Shown here piece after piece: positions 53,407 through 61,503 of a stretch of DNA of 64,000 bases; positions within the stretch are counted from its first letter, which is position 1; each line of letters starts with the position of its first letter. The DNA is from Edaphobacter flagellatus (GTDB lineage Bacteria; Acidobacteriota; Terriglobia; Terriglobales; Acidobacteriaceae). A model generated the notes under the pieces. The model was given only the letters and a program-made list of their open reading frames with translations, searched no databases and was not told where the DNA came from. Location: NCBI RefSeq assembly GCF_025264665.1, contig NZ_CP073697.1, positions 1,302,001 through 1,366,000 of the forward strand, read 5' to 3'. The position numbers were made by a program, and so were the translations under genes.

Positions 53407-54954
53407 CTACGAAAGGGCCCAGCCGGAACGGTTTTGCCGCCGTATAAACGGCGCCGCCTGCGGACAATTTTTGGCAACCATCTTCGGGCCATCCCACTCG
53501 ATCTTCTGGCCAACACGCAACGACACGCAGCCCAGCAGCATGATCTCCGTCAACCGCGCGGCGACGTCAAAACGCGAGTAGCACATCTCCGGCTTGTTTT
53601 CCTTGATGGCAACGAGCCATTCCTGTGCATGCGCAACAACACCATTCCCCTCATGACGATTCCGCAGAATCCGCTCCGGATACTGCGCCATGGCCGGATG
53701 CTTGAGGTAGTTGACGAATTTCTCTTCGCCCTTCAATTTGATGAAGAAATTCGTCCCATAATCGTCCGGCGAAAACACCATACCTCCCTCGCCAATCAGC
53801 AGACAGCCGCTATCCGGAACCTTGCCCTGCAGCGCCACGATATCCGCCGTCAGTTCGATCGGAGGCTTGTTGCTCAGGTCATGGCCACCACGGGCTGCCG
53901 GGTCAGGCTGGCCGCCGTCATACCACCACAGCGTCACCGCATCGTGCTCGATCTTCCTGTAATGGTGAAAAAGATGCGGATGCTCAAGCGGAATGCGGCC
54001 CTGGCGCTTCGGAAAATCGAACCGAATCTTGGACCCGACGGGATACGATTCCTTATTCATCTGGCCGAAGGGCATCGCTTCAATCGTCGTCGGGTGATCG
54101 AGATCTAAAGCGCGAAACGGCATATTCACCGTATGGCAGGCCATATCGCCCAGCGCACCCGTACCGAAATCCTGCCACCCACGCCAGTTGAACGGCTCGT
54201 AAACTCCTGCCTTCGGATTGCTGCCTCCCTTATAGGGCCGCATCGGCGCAGGCCCAATCCAGACATCCCAGTCCAGCGTCGCAGGAACCGGGTCTTCTCC
54301 CACGGGACGCTCCATCGCCTGCGGCCAGACCGGGCGGTTCGTCCAGACATGAACCTCATGCACCTGACCGATAAGTCCGTCCTGAATCGTCTCCACCGCG
54401 CGGCGCAAACCGTCCGAGGCGCTGCCCTGGTTGCCCATCTGCGTAACGATCTTTCTCTTGTGGGCCATCTCCCGCAGATAACGCGCCTCATAGATCGTTT
54501 GCGTCAATGGCTTCTGGCAAAACACCGCCTTGTTCCTCTTCATAGCCGCCGACGCCACAATCGCATGCATATGATCCGGCGTCGAAACCGTCACCGCATC
54601 GATCCGGTCGCCCATCTGATCCAGCATCTGCCGAAAATCCTTGTAAAACTTCGCATTCGGATATTTCTTCGTCTGCGTCTGATACGCCTCCGAACCCGTA
54701 TCCACATCGCACAACGCGACGATATTCTCGCCCGCACAGGCATCCGTATCGCTCCGGCCTTTTCCTCCAACGCCGATGCAGGCAATGTTCAATTTGCTGT
54801 TGAGGTTCTGTCCGCGCAAAAACGCAGGCGCACCAAGCACGAGAGCACCGGCAGCCAGAGAACTCGTTTTGATAAATTCACGACGATCGACACGCGACAG
54901 CGCAGCGGTCTCAGGAGCGTTCACAGAGGATAATTTTTCAGATGGTTTCGACAC
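53407..54954 (-). CDS. Tat-exported Gfo/Idh/MocA-family oxidoreductase (second copy)
   Basis: A protein of about 515 residues with a twin-arginine signal (VDRREFIKTSSLAAGALVLG). A Rossmann domain follows (LNIACIGVGGKGRSD, DAVTVSTPDHMHAIVASAAMKRNKAVFCQKPLTQ), in which the usual EKP is QKP. The catalytic Lys is kept. The C-terminal domain has NWRGWQDFGTGALGDMACHTVN, diagnostic of the large exported subgroup. The start is uncertain: GTG at 54954, GTG at 54924 or an ATG at 55041 are all in frame, and none has a strong ribosome site. The first places the Tat motif about 20 residues from the N-terminus. It shares its family with the gene at 32566 but is longer and not a tandem duplicate. Confidence 0.9.
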   Translation of the reverse strand: MSKPSEKLSSVNAPETAALSRVDRREFIKTSSLAAGALVLGAPAFLRGQNLNSKLNIACIGVGGKGRSDTDACAGENIVALCDVDTGSEAYQTQTKKYPNAKFYKDFRQMLDQMGDRIDAVTVSTPDHMHAIVASAAMKRNKAVFCQKPLTQTIYEARYLREMAHKRKIVTQMGNQGSASDGLRRAVETIQDGLIGQVHEVHVWTNRPVWPQAMERPVGEDPVPATLDWDVWIGPAPMRPYKGGSNPKAGVYEPFNWRGWQDFGTGALGDMACHTVNMPFRALDLDHPTTIEAMPFGQMNKESYPVGSKIRFDFPKRQGRIPLEHPHLFHHYRKIEHDAVTLWWYDGGQPDPAARGGHDLSNKPPIELTADIVALQGKVPDSGCLLIGEGGMVFSPDDYGTNFFIKLKGEEKFVNYLKHPAMAQYPERILRNRHEGNGVVAHAQEWLVAIKENKPEMCYSRFDVAARLTEIMLLGCVSLRVGQKIEWDGPKMVAKNCPQAAPFIRRQNRSGWALS

Positions 54955-55070
54955 GCGCCCAGAATACACTGCCCCGACATTCTGAGCGTGGTGGATCAAC
55001 AGATCGAAACCGAGTGTGCAACCATGGATTCCTGCATCCATGCGTCACCCACCCGTAGTGTTATTTCGCG

Positions 55071-55472
55071 TCAGCCCATCTTCCGAACCCACTGACTCCG
55101 CCATGCAGGAGCCTCGAAGGGGTCAGCGAAATATTGTGTCTCGTGCACAACCTTGCCATCCCGAAACTCCATGATGCTGACCGTGTATGCCGGTCGTCCC
55201 TGATAGAGAATCGTGTACTCCGTAACCCAAAGATTGCCGCCTCCGAGAATTCGTCTTACCTCGAAACCCGATGGCTTACCCGGATGATGACTTCGCAGAG
55301 CCTGTAAATTTCTTCGCCCCACGATGCGTTCGCCCGACTGTGGATAGTCACAAATTGCATCGTCCGCGTAAATATCGTGCTCTGCCTCCGCATCGCCTGC
55401 TGCCGACGCGCGCCAATGTTGGTCGAGAGCCTTCTGTATCTGTTCCTGATCTGGAGAATATTCGTTTGTCAT
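55071..55472 (-). CDS. SnoaL/NTF2-like small protein
   Basis: A 133-residue cone-shaped alpha+beta fold protein. The pattern QIQKALDQHWRASAAGDAEAEHDIYADDAICDYPQSGERIVGRRNLQALR and the later TVSIMEFRDGKVVHETQYFADPFEAPAWR are typical of SnoaL-like domains. These act as small isomerases, hydrolases or ligand-binding proteins. No catalytic assignment is possible. It stands alone upstream of the oxidoreductase at 53407 on the same strand. Confidence 0.85.
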   Translation of the reverse strand: MTNEYSPDQEQIQKALDQHWRASAAGDAEAEHDIYADDAICDYPQSGERIVGRRNLQALRSHHPGKPSGFEVRRILGGGNLWVTEYTILYQGRPAYTVSIMEFRDGKVVHETQYFADPFEAPAWRSQWVRKMG

Positions 55473-55811
55473 ATAGCTCTGCCTTATGGAAAGAAATCTA
55501 AGACTGCGTTCATGCGATGTCCAGGATCAAAGACCATCGGAATACCCGCAGGGCACCTTATTCCTGAAATCGGTCTCGGGCTGAAAAAATTTGGGTGCCT
55601 GGCGTGTGGCCCATACATCCAATCAGCCACGGCCATCGGGGAGTGAATACGTCAGGACGGAACGTCTGAATTGCCTCCCTCTTGCTCAGCCGCAAATCTC
55701 GCCCGAGCCTTTCGAAAGATGTGTCAGCAATAGCACCGAAGTGCGACTTCCATTGTCCTTGAAAACCCTGCCCCGACGAAGGTCGCATGGCCGCCGAAAT
55801 TTAGCCAAAAA
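55473..55811. other. Intergenic stretch upstream of the SnoaL-like gene
   Basis: Roughly 340 bp without a convincing gene. Open frames on both strands (up to ~97 codons) lack ribosome sites, family resemblance and sensible composition. The stretch borders copy B of the dispersed element and may contain further degraded repeat sequence. Confidence 0.4.
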
Positions 55812-56040
55812 TTCCTGTCAAGCCCCTGAAATTTGCATCTCACTCATTTCAAAGCCAATAGAACGCCAAAAATCTGCCGATTAGTTTCCCTCGCCTCGCT
55901 ATACTTAAACCAGTCGAATCAAATAAAGAAGCCCCGACCTTTTAGTCGGGGCTTAACTCTTTATAAATCAATATTTTTGCACTTAAACCATCTGTTTCCA
56001 ATATTTTACCCTGTGCAAATCGCACAAGCCATTGAAAACA
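55812..56040 (+). repeat. Copy B of the ~230-bp structured dispersed element
   Basis: This is the best-preserved copy. In order it holds CCTGTCAAGCCCCTGAAAT, ACTCATTTCAAAG, CTGCCGATT, and a -10-like TATACT (55900-55905) exactly 17 nt after CCGATT. A GC hairpin follows at 55929-55954 (AAGCCCCGAC / GTCGGGGCTT, 6-nt loop), then AATCAATATTTTTG. The tail inverted repeat TGTTTCCAAT (55993-56002) and ATTGAAAACA (56031-56040) pairs at 9 of 10 positions around a 28-nt loop, the same loop length as copy A. It lies between the SnoaL-like gene and the 3' end of the propeller gene. Confidence 0.8.
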
Positions 56041-56073
56041 GGCTGCTTTCCCGTCCACCCTGGGGGGAGGGGG

Positions 56074-58101
56074 TTAGTGCTTCACCTCGGCCGAGTTCGT
56101 CATCTCCGGTTGGATCACGATACCGTCAAACATCGTCGCACCCACCAGGTGATCGCCCACCGGACGCACAAGACGCATGTTCCATCCCGTGTTCCAGTAG
56201 GTCACCTTCTTGTCCGGAAGATGCGCGGCAAAGACCAGCGTCGTCGGGCTGTTTGCTGTCACCAGCACCCGCTCTCCGCGCTCGTCGTAGAAGATGTTGT
56301 TCACGTCGCGCATAAAGAGGTTCTGCACAATGTGCCAGCTTGCGCCCTTGTCCTCCGAGAGGTAAACGCCTTCGCGGCCGCCGATCCAGAGTCCGCCGAA
56401 ACCATCGACGGCGACCGCCGCAATCTGCGTCAGCTCCGATGGAGGCGTCACCGGAGTCCACGTTTTACCGCCGTCCGAAGTCAGCTCCGCCTTCGAAAGC
56501 GAAGCCGCAAACGTCACGCCCTTCTGCGACGCGACCGCGTACCACAGGTGACCCTGCGGATCGGCCGCCAGCGCCCAGCTCTGGCCCGAATCCGTGCTCT
56601 TCAGAATCCCGGCAGACGTCGCAGCATAAATCGCATCGCCATCGCGCGTGAAAGCAAAAACCGTTCCATCAAATGGCTTCGCTGCAGGCTTCACAACCTT
56701 CTTTACCGGAGCCTTCGCAACTGGCTTGCGCGCGCCCTTCCTGGTCGCAACAACCGGCTTCGCGACAGCAGGAGTCTCTACAACCGGAAGCTCCAGCGAG
56801 ACCTTCTCCACCTTCGTCCACGTTGGACCGGCCAGCCGATAGATTCCGTGACGCGTTCCCGCAACCAGAGAACCATCCGGAGCCTGACCAAGACTGAAGA
56901 CGTCATGCGCCTCAAGCCCGGCATTCTTCTGTGTCCACGTCATTCCACCATTGCTGCTGACGAAAACGCCGCCCCACGCCTTGTCGTTCACCAAACCAAC
57001 ATAGATCGTGTTCGGCTGACGCTGGTCTTCGACATACGACGTAATCTGACGCGACGAAAATCCTGCATTCGCAGGCTTGAAGCTCGCGCCGCCATCGTTC
57101 GAAACCAGAACACCACCACGATCCGTTGCCAGCAGAACACGATTCGTGTCCGTCGGATTGATGTAGACATCATTGACGATCAACTCAGGCCCCGACATGC
57201 GAACCCACGTCTTGCCCGAGTCCACCGTGCGATAAAGACCTTCCGTCGTGCCCGCAAAGACGATGTTCTGGTGCTGCGGATCCTGCATCAGCACGCGCGT
57301 ACGACGCGCCGTCGAAGGAATTCCCTGGATCTTATGAAATACAGAGCCTAAGTCTTCGCTCTTATAAATACCCGAGCATGCACTCGCATACATAACGCCC
57401 GGGTTTACCGGATCGATGATGATCGAGAAGACATCGGAATCATCAATCACACCATTCTTCGACGTGATGTTGCTCCAGGTCACGCCGCCATCCGTTGTCT
57501 TCCATGGAAGATGCCATGTGCCGGCAAAGATGATCTTCGGATTTTTGGGATCGATCGCAACTGACTCGACCTCATGAATCTCGGTGCTTCCCGGAGGGCT
57601 GATCAGCGTCCAGTGCGCGCCACTGTCATTCGATTGATAGACTCCCTTGAGCGTACCGGCAACGAACATCTTCGGATCAGAGGCAGCGTTCGCCAGAGCA
57701 AGGACCGACTGCCCCTTCAGCTCGGGAATCGTCTTCCAGGTCACACCCGCATCATCGCTGGTGAAGAGATCGCCAACCTGACCGCCAAGCACCCACGCAC
57801 CAACCATGACGTGGTTGGTATTGAGCGGATCGACCACGATCGAATCCAGTACCAGATCATCGCGCTTGCCGACCCGCGCAAGACGCTTCCACTCTGCGCC
57901 TTCATTGTGCGACTCGTAAATCCAGCCGTTCGCGGTGCCGAGATACAGATGGTTCTTGTCGTGTGGATCGGCAGCAATCGAGCGCGCATCTCCACCATCC
58001 GGTCCAAAAGGCAGCCAGCCTGTTACTGCAGCCTGAGAATGGAAGACGGGAAGAAACAGAATAGAAAGGAGGGCAACGAGGGATATCCGGTTGGTTCGCA
58101 T
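56074..58101 (-). CDS. Secreted BNR/sortilin-like beta-propeller protein
   Basis: A 675-residue exported protein with a signal peptide (ISLVALLSILFLPVFHSQA). It consists of about ten BNR/Asp-box type repeats of the Ycf48/VPS10 style, recurring as SDDAGVTW, SNDSGAHW, TTDGGVTW, TVDSGKTW, SNDGGASF, SSNGGMTW, STDSGQSW, TSDGGKTW and SEDKGASW. These form one or two propellers. A basic Lys/Pro/Ala linker (KPVVATRKGARKPVAKAPVKK) divides the repeats near residue 450. It lacks glycosidase catalytic residues visible by eye and is probably a scaffold or adhesion protein. The start ATG at 58101 has only a weak ribosome site. Confidence 0.85.
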   Translation of the reverse strand: MRTNRISLVALLSILFLPVFHSQAAVTGWLPFGPDGGDARSIAADPHDKNHLYLGTANGWIYESHNEGAEWKRLARVGKRDDLVLDSIVVDPLNTNHVMVGAWVLGGQVGDLFTSDDAGVTWKTIPELKGQSVLALANAASDPKMFVAGTLKGVYQSNDSGAHWTLISPPGSTEIHEVESVAIDPKNPKIIFAGTWHLPWKTTDGGVTWSNITSKNGVIDDSDVFSIIIDPVNPGVMYASACSGIYKSEDLGSVFHKIQGIPSTARRTRVLMQDPQHQNIVFAGTTEGLYRTVDSGKTWVRMSGPELIVNDVYINPTDTNRVLLATDRGGVLVSNDGGASFKPANAGFSSRQITSYVEDQRQPNTIYVGLVNDKAWGGVFVSSNGGMTWTQKNAGLEAHDVFSLGQAPDGSLVAGTRHGIYRLAGPTWTKVEKVSLELPVVETPAVAKPVVATRKGARKPVAKAPVKKVVKPAAKPFDGTVFAFTRDGDAIYAATSAGILKSTDSGQSWALAADPQGHLWYAVASQKGVTFAASLSKAELTSDGGKTWTPVTPPSELTQIAAVAVDGFGGLWIGGREGVYLSEDKGASWHIVQNLFMRDVNNIFYDERGERVLVTANSPTTLVFAAHLPDKKVTYWNTGWNMRLVRPVGDHLVGATMFDGIVIQPEMTNSAEVKH

Positions 58102-58158
58102 AGTTCTGTGAAGAAGTTTACCGAATTGCTAATAGCCCAGTCATTACGAGGGAAAAGA

Positions 58159-58194
58159 AAAAGGCTGACTGGGTTGGTTCCCAGTCAGCCTTTT
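58159..58194 (-). terminator. Terminator after the OmpA-family gene
   Basis: Perfect 15-bp arms (AAAAGGCTGACTGGG / CCCAGTCAGCCTTTT) with a 6-nt loop. On the minus strand TTCTTTTCCC follows the stem, 20 nt past the stop of the gene at 58215. Confidence 0.88.
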
Positions 58195-58214
58195 GTTCGA
58201 CTTACTCGTTAGAA

Positions 58215-59846
58215 CTACTTCTTCTTGTGGTGCTTTTTGACAGGAGCCGTGCGCGACACAACCTTCGTGGCGCTCTCGTCAACTGGCGTCAGGCCAGACT
58301 GGTCGAGCGTCGCTCCGGTCGGGATCAGCGTGGAGGTTACCGACTTGCCGTCCTGCGATCCGGTGTAGACCGAGATACGGCTTGCGTCGATGCCCTTCTC
58401 CTTGACCAGGTAGTCCTTGGTGTTGACTGCGCGAGATGCCGCCGCCTTGCTGCCAGCCTTCTCGGTGGATGCTGCGTTGCCGACAACAGCCAGCTTCGCA
58501 TCCGAGGAGCGCTGCATGTTCAGAGCGATGTCATCCAGGCAAGCCTTAGCTTCGTTGTCCACGCGGGTCGGGCGCTTCTTGTCACGATCGAAGGTGATCG
58601 AGCAGAGAGCCTGCGTCGTCGGAGCCGGAGGCGCCGGAGGAGCATTGACCGTAACCGTCGTGGTGCAGGAAGCCGACTGACCCTTGTCATCAACCACATT
58701 CGCCGTCACCGTGATGGTTCCAGGTGCTGCGCCGGTCGTGTTGAGGGTTGCCGATGAGGTGTTACCCGTGACCGAACCAGCCGTCGAGCTGTAGCTGTAG
58801 GTCAGAGGACGATTCTGCGGGCTGACGCCGTTAGCAGTGATCGTCGACGAGTCGCCAGGAGCAACGGTCGAGGGCGATGCCGAGCAGGTGACCGTCGGAG
58901 GCTGATACGCCTGAACGGTGAACGGTGCCGAGCAGTCTGCCATCTCACCAGGCTTGTTGCCCTCGGAGACATGACCCTTGACGGTGTAGCTGCCGGGGTT
59001 CAGGTTCGTCGTCGTGACATTAGCCGTGTTGCTGGTTCCCGAAACGGTACCACCGTCCGAGGTCCAGTTGTAGGTGGCCGTCTTCTTCGGGTTCAGATTC
59101 GCAGCCGTACCGGTCACAGTGATCGGGTCGCCAGGATAAACGGTCGAGGGCGATGCCGAGCAGGTGTAGGTGACAGGAGGAGGAGGAATGATGTGGCCGA
59201 AGTGCGTAACGATACCGGTGCTGAGGTCCACGCCGTTCAGGTTCGCACGTCCACCCATCTGACCTGTAGTGGGAGGAGGCGTATACGGACCAAAGTTCGC
59301 GTGGATATAGCGGTAGTCAGCCTCAAAGAGACGGAACGAGAAGCGGTGATTGAAGAACGGCAGATCGTAGTCCATACCACCGCCGGCAGTCAGAGCCGGT
59401 CCCCACTGGTAGGGGTTGTGGTAGATGAAGGGATTCGACAGGTTCGGACCACCGAGCTTCGCGCCGCCAGCAAGGCCGTGAGCGAAGAGGGTGAAGTTTT
59501 GCATCGGAGCGCGGAAGATGGGGCCAGCCGAAGCCGTGTACAGACCATCGTTCTTTCCGTCGGGATGCGCAACGAAGTTGATCTCGCCGCCGAAATACTT
59601 GTTGAAGTAGTAGGCACCGCTACCGATCGCACCGAGGTCAACCGAAGAATAGTTGATGCCAGCTGGCTTCAACTGTCCGTGCGCACCAAAGTACGAATAG
59701 CCGGTGAACAGATCAAAGCGTGATGGATTTGCGCCCACCGGGGCGGCTGTGCTGGGAGTCTGCGCACCCAGACTCGCGACTCCAAGGCTGACTGCACACG
59801 CAGCCAGTACGAACCGGCCAAAACTACGTAAAGGGCTATAAACCAT
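58215..59846 (-). CDS. Outer-membrane beta-barrel / Ig-like / OmpA-domain protein
   Basis: A 543-residue protein. The ATG at 59846 is chosen because GGAGGAAG lies just upstream and a signal peptide follows (RFVLAACAVSLGVASLGAQ). Residues ~45-225 form an eight-strand-type outer-membrane barrel (FDLFTGYSYFGAHGQLKPAG, FSFRLFEADYRYIHANFG). Two tandem PKD/Ig-like modules follow, each opening with CSASPSTVYPGD or CSASPSTVAPGD. The C-terminal OmpA-like domain (CSITFDRDKKRPTRVDNEAKACLDDIALNMQ) would bind peptidoglycan, and the protein ends in a basic VKKHHKKK tail. It probably links outer membrane and cell wall. The 244-bp upstream region is AT-rich and carries its promoter. Confidence 0.88.
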   Translation of the reverse strand: MVYSPLRSFGRFVLAACAVSLGVASLGAQTPSTAAPVGANPSRFDLFTGYSYFGAHGQLKPAGINYSSVDLGAIGSGAYYFNKYFGGEINFVAHPDGKNDGLYTASAGPIFRAPMQNFTLFAHGLAGGAKLGGPNLSNPFIYHNPYQWGPALTAGGGMDYDLPFFNHRFSFRLFEADYRYIHANFGPYTPPPTTGQMGGRANLNGVDLSTGIVTHFGHIIPPPPVTYTCSASPSTVYPGDPITVTGTAANLNPKKTATYNWTSDGGTVSGTSNTANVTTTNLNPGSYTVKGHVSEGNKPGEMADCSAPFTVQAYQPPTVTCSASPSTVAPGDSSTITANGVSPQNRPLTYSYSSTAGSVTGNTSSATLNTTGAAPGTITVTANVVDDKGQSASCTTTVTVNAPPAPPAPTTQALCSITFDRDKKRPTRVDNEAKACLDDIALNMQRSSDAKLAVVGNAASTEKAGSKAAASRAVNTKDYLVKEKGIDASRISVYTGSQDGKSVTSTLIPTGATLDQSGLTPVDESATKVVSRTAPVKKHHKKK

Positions 59847-60090
59847 TACACTTCCTCCGCTCAAATACTTGCATTTTTTATGAGCCTGAACAGTACGCAT
59901 TTCTCGAAGGTTACTGAACAGGTTAATAAATTCCAATAAACTGCTTCGATTCTGTAAAGCTTACCTTAGTTGCTAAAGCTATCGCTAAAAAAAATACTCT
60001 ACGGTAATACTATTTTCAATAGTTTACCTTTCGTGCAACAGGGTATCCGAAAGAGAAGAATCTTCCGAGTTACCCAAGTCACCTCTTGTT

Positions 60091-60708
60091 CTACGCAAGG
60101 TTCAGAGTCTTTCGTACTGTACCCCGCTCACTCTGAATCTTCTCCTGGAGCAGCGTAATCGCATACAGCAACTGCTCCGGGCGCGGCGGACAGCCAGGAA
60201 CATAGATATCCACCGGAATCACCTGATTCACTCCCTGCAACAGGGCGTAATTATTGAAGACACCACCCGAAGTCGCACAGGCTCCCATCGAGATAACCCA
60301 TTTGGGTTCAGGCATCTGCTCATAAAGGCGGCGGATCACCGGCGCCATCTTCTGCGAGACGCGACCAGCGATAATCATCAGATCGCTCTGCCGGGGCGAA
60401 GGCCGAAAAACCTCTGCGCCAAAGCGAGCGATATCGTACCGCGAACCGCCCATGGACATCATCTCGATCGCGCAGCAGGCCAGGCCGAAGGTCATCGGCC
60501 AGACAGAATTCTTTCTGACCCAGTTGATGGCTGCATCCAGCGAGGCCAGCACGATGCCTTCCGGCTGGTCATATCCCCAGTTAACTTCTTTGAGCTTCTC
60601 CTGGTTTTTTGCAGAGCTCTCAAGGTTGCCGAAAAGGTAGCGATCACCCTTCTGCGGCACATCCGTGGGCCGTCCACTGCTGGTATTGCCGTTTGAAACT
60701 GTGCTCAT
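60091..60708 (-). CDS. nuoB: NADH-quinone oxidoreductase subunit B
   Basis: A 205-residue complex I subunit carrying the terminal [4Fe-4S] cluster N2, which reduces quinone. Ligands are Cys78-Cys79 in [10 protein letters not shown], Cys144 in [10 protein letters not shown] and Cys173 in [11 protein letters not shown]; all are intact. An N-terminal extension of ~40 polar residues precedes the conserved [29 protein letters not shown]. No other nuo genes lie within the window, so this is an isolated copy outside a nuo operon. TATCAT ends 6 nt before the ATG without a Shine-Dalgarno, suggesting a leaderless message. Confidence 0.95.
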   Translation of the reverse strand: MSTVSNGNTSSGRPTDVPQKGDRYLFGNLESSAKNQEKLKEVNWGYDQPEGIVLASLDAAINWVRKNSVWPMTFGLACCAIEMMSMGGSRYDIARFGAEVFRPSPRQSDLMIIAGRVSQKMAPVIRRLYEQMPEPKWVISMGACATSGGVFNNYALLQGVNQVIPVDIYVPGCPPRPEQLLYAITLLQEKIQSERGTVRKTLNLA

Positions 60709-60798
60709 GTAGCCATGATAGAGCGGCGGATCGTGTTTGGGACGAATTATTCGGATATTTACGAGCTGAACAGGAAAACCAGCATGCAGGCGAATCGA

Positions 60799-61503
60799 TT
60801 ACCGACCACACGAAACCGGCTTGAGGCTTAGACGGCGGTCAGGCCTGAATCCTTGAGGAAGCTCAAGCTCGACACGAAAGCGCATGGCAGTGATCTTTCC
60901 CAGAGGTGATGTTTTTCCATCGGTAGGCGTTTCGATCGTATGCGCGGTCGCAGCAAAATGCGATGCTACGGGCGCCACAGTGCGCGCCTGATCTCCCGTT
61001 CCTGGTATCAGGCGTGCATCGAGGATCGTAAAGGTAGCTGCGGGAGCCTGGCTGGCTAACTCTGCAAGCTGTGTTTGCGCCGAAACGGAAGCAGGCCCTT
61101 TCGACTCGTACTCCTCGTACGCCTTGAGCATCCGAATGAAGTTCGCATCACTGGCAGCGAAATGAAAACGGCGAGGATTCCAGCCGATAGCATCCTGCGC
61201 ACGAAAGCTGTAGTCGGTGCTGATCAGCAATGGGCTGACCGAGCGATACGGCGGAGTCGCCAGTTCAGCGTAATCGTGCGATGGACGCGGTTTTCCTGCA
61301 GGTAGTACGCGCACAATCCAACCCGATGCGAGCGGTTCCAGCATCAGTTCCAGGCCGGTGCCGATGGGGCTGAGAAATGATTCGCCTGCTCGTACTTCGC
61401 CTTCAAGTGTTGCCACATTACATCGCTTTATGGATGGCTGCGCAATAGCGGCGGCGGAGCAAATTGTCATTACAAGGCAGCATGCCGCCAACTTACCGTG
61501 CAT
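60799..61503 (-). CDS. Exported protein of unknown function, co-transcribed with glnD
   Basis: A 234-residue protein with a signal peptide (MHGKLAACCLVMTICSAAAIA). I do not recognise the domain. Visible features are ATLEGEVRAGESFLSPIGTGLELMLEPLASGWIVRVLP, a predicted beta sandwich, then YEEYESKGPASVSAQTQ and a C-terminal beta segment ending FRVELELPQGFRPDRRLSLKP. The ATG at 61503 is chosen because GGAAGAGA precedes it and the signal peptide follows. It overlaps the last 11 bases of glnD, so the two are translationally coupled. A role in nitrogen control is not implied by the sequence. Confidence 0.7.
   Translation of the reverse strand: MHGKLAACCLVMTICSAAAIAQPSIKRCNVATLEGEVRAGESFLSPIGTGLELMLEPLASGWIVRVLPAGKPRPSHDYAELATPPYRSVSPLLISTDYSFRAQDAIGWNPRRFHFAASDANFIRMLKAYEEYESKGPASVSAQTQLAELASQAPAATFTILDARLIPGTGDQARTVAPVASHFAATAHTIETPTDGKTSPLGKITAMRFRVELELPQGFRPDRRLSLKPVSCGR

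Noticed and set aside
55558..55884. Short open frames of 76 and 97 codons on opposite strands
   Set aside because: No ribosome-binding site, no hydrophobic or domain pattern, and they lie next to repeat sequence.
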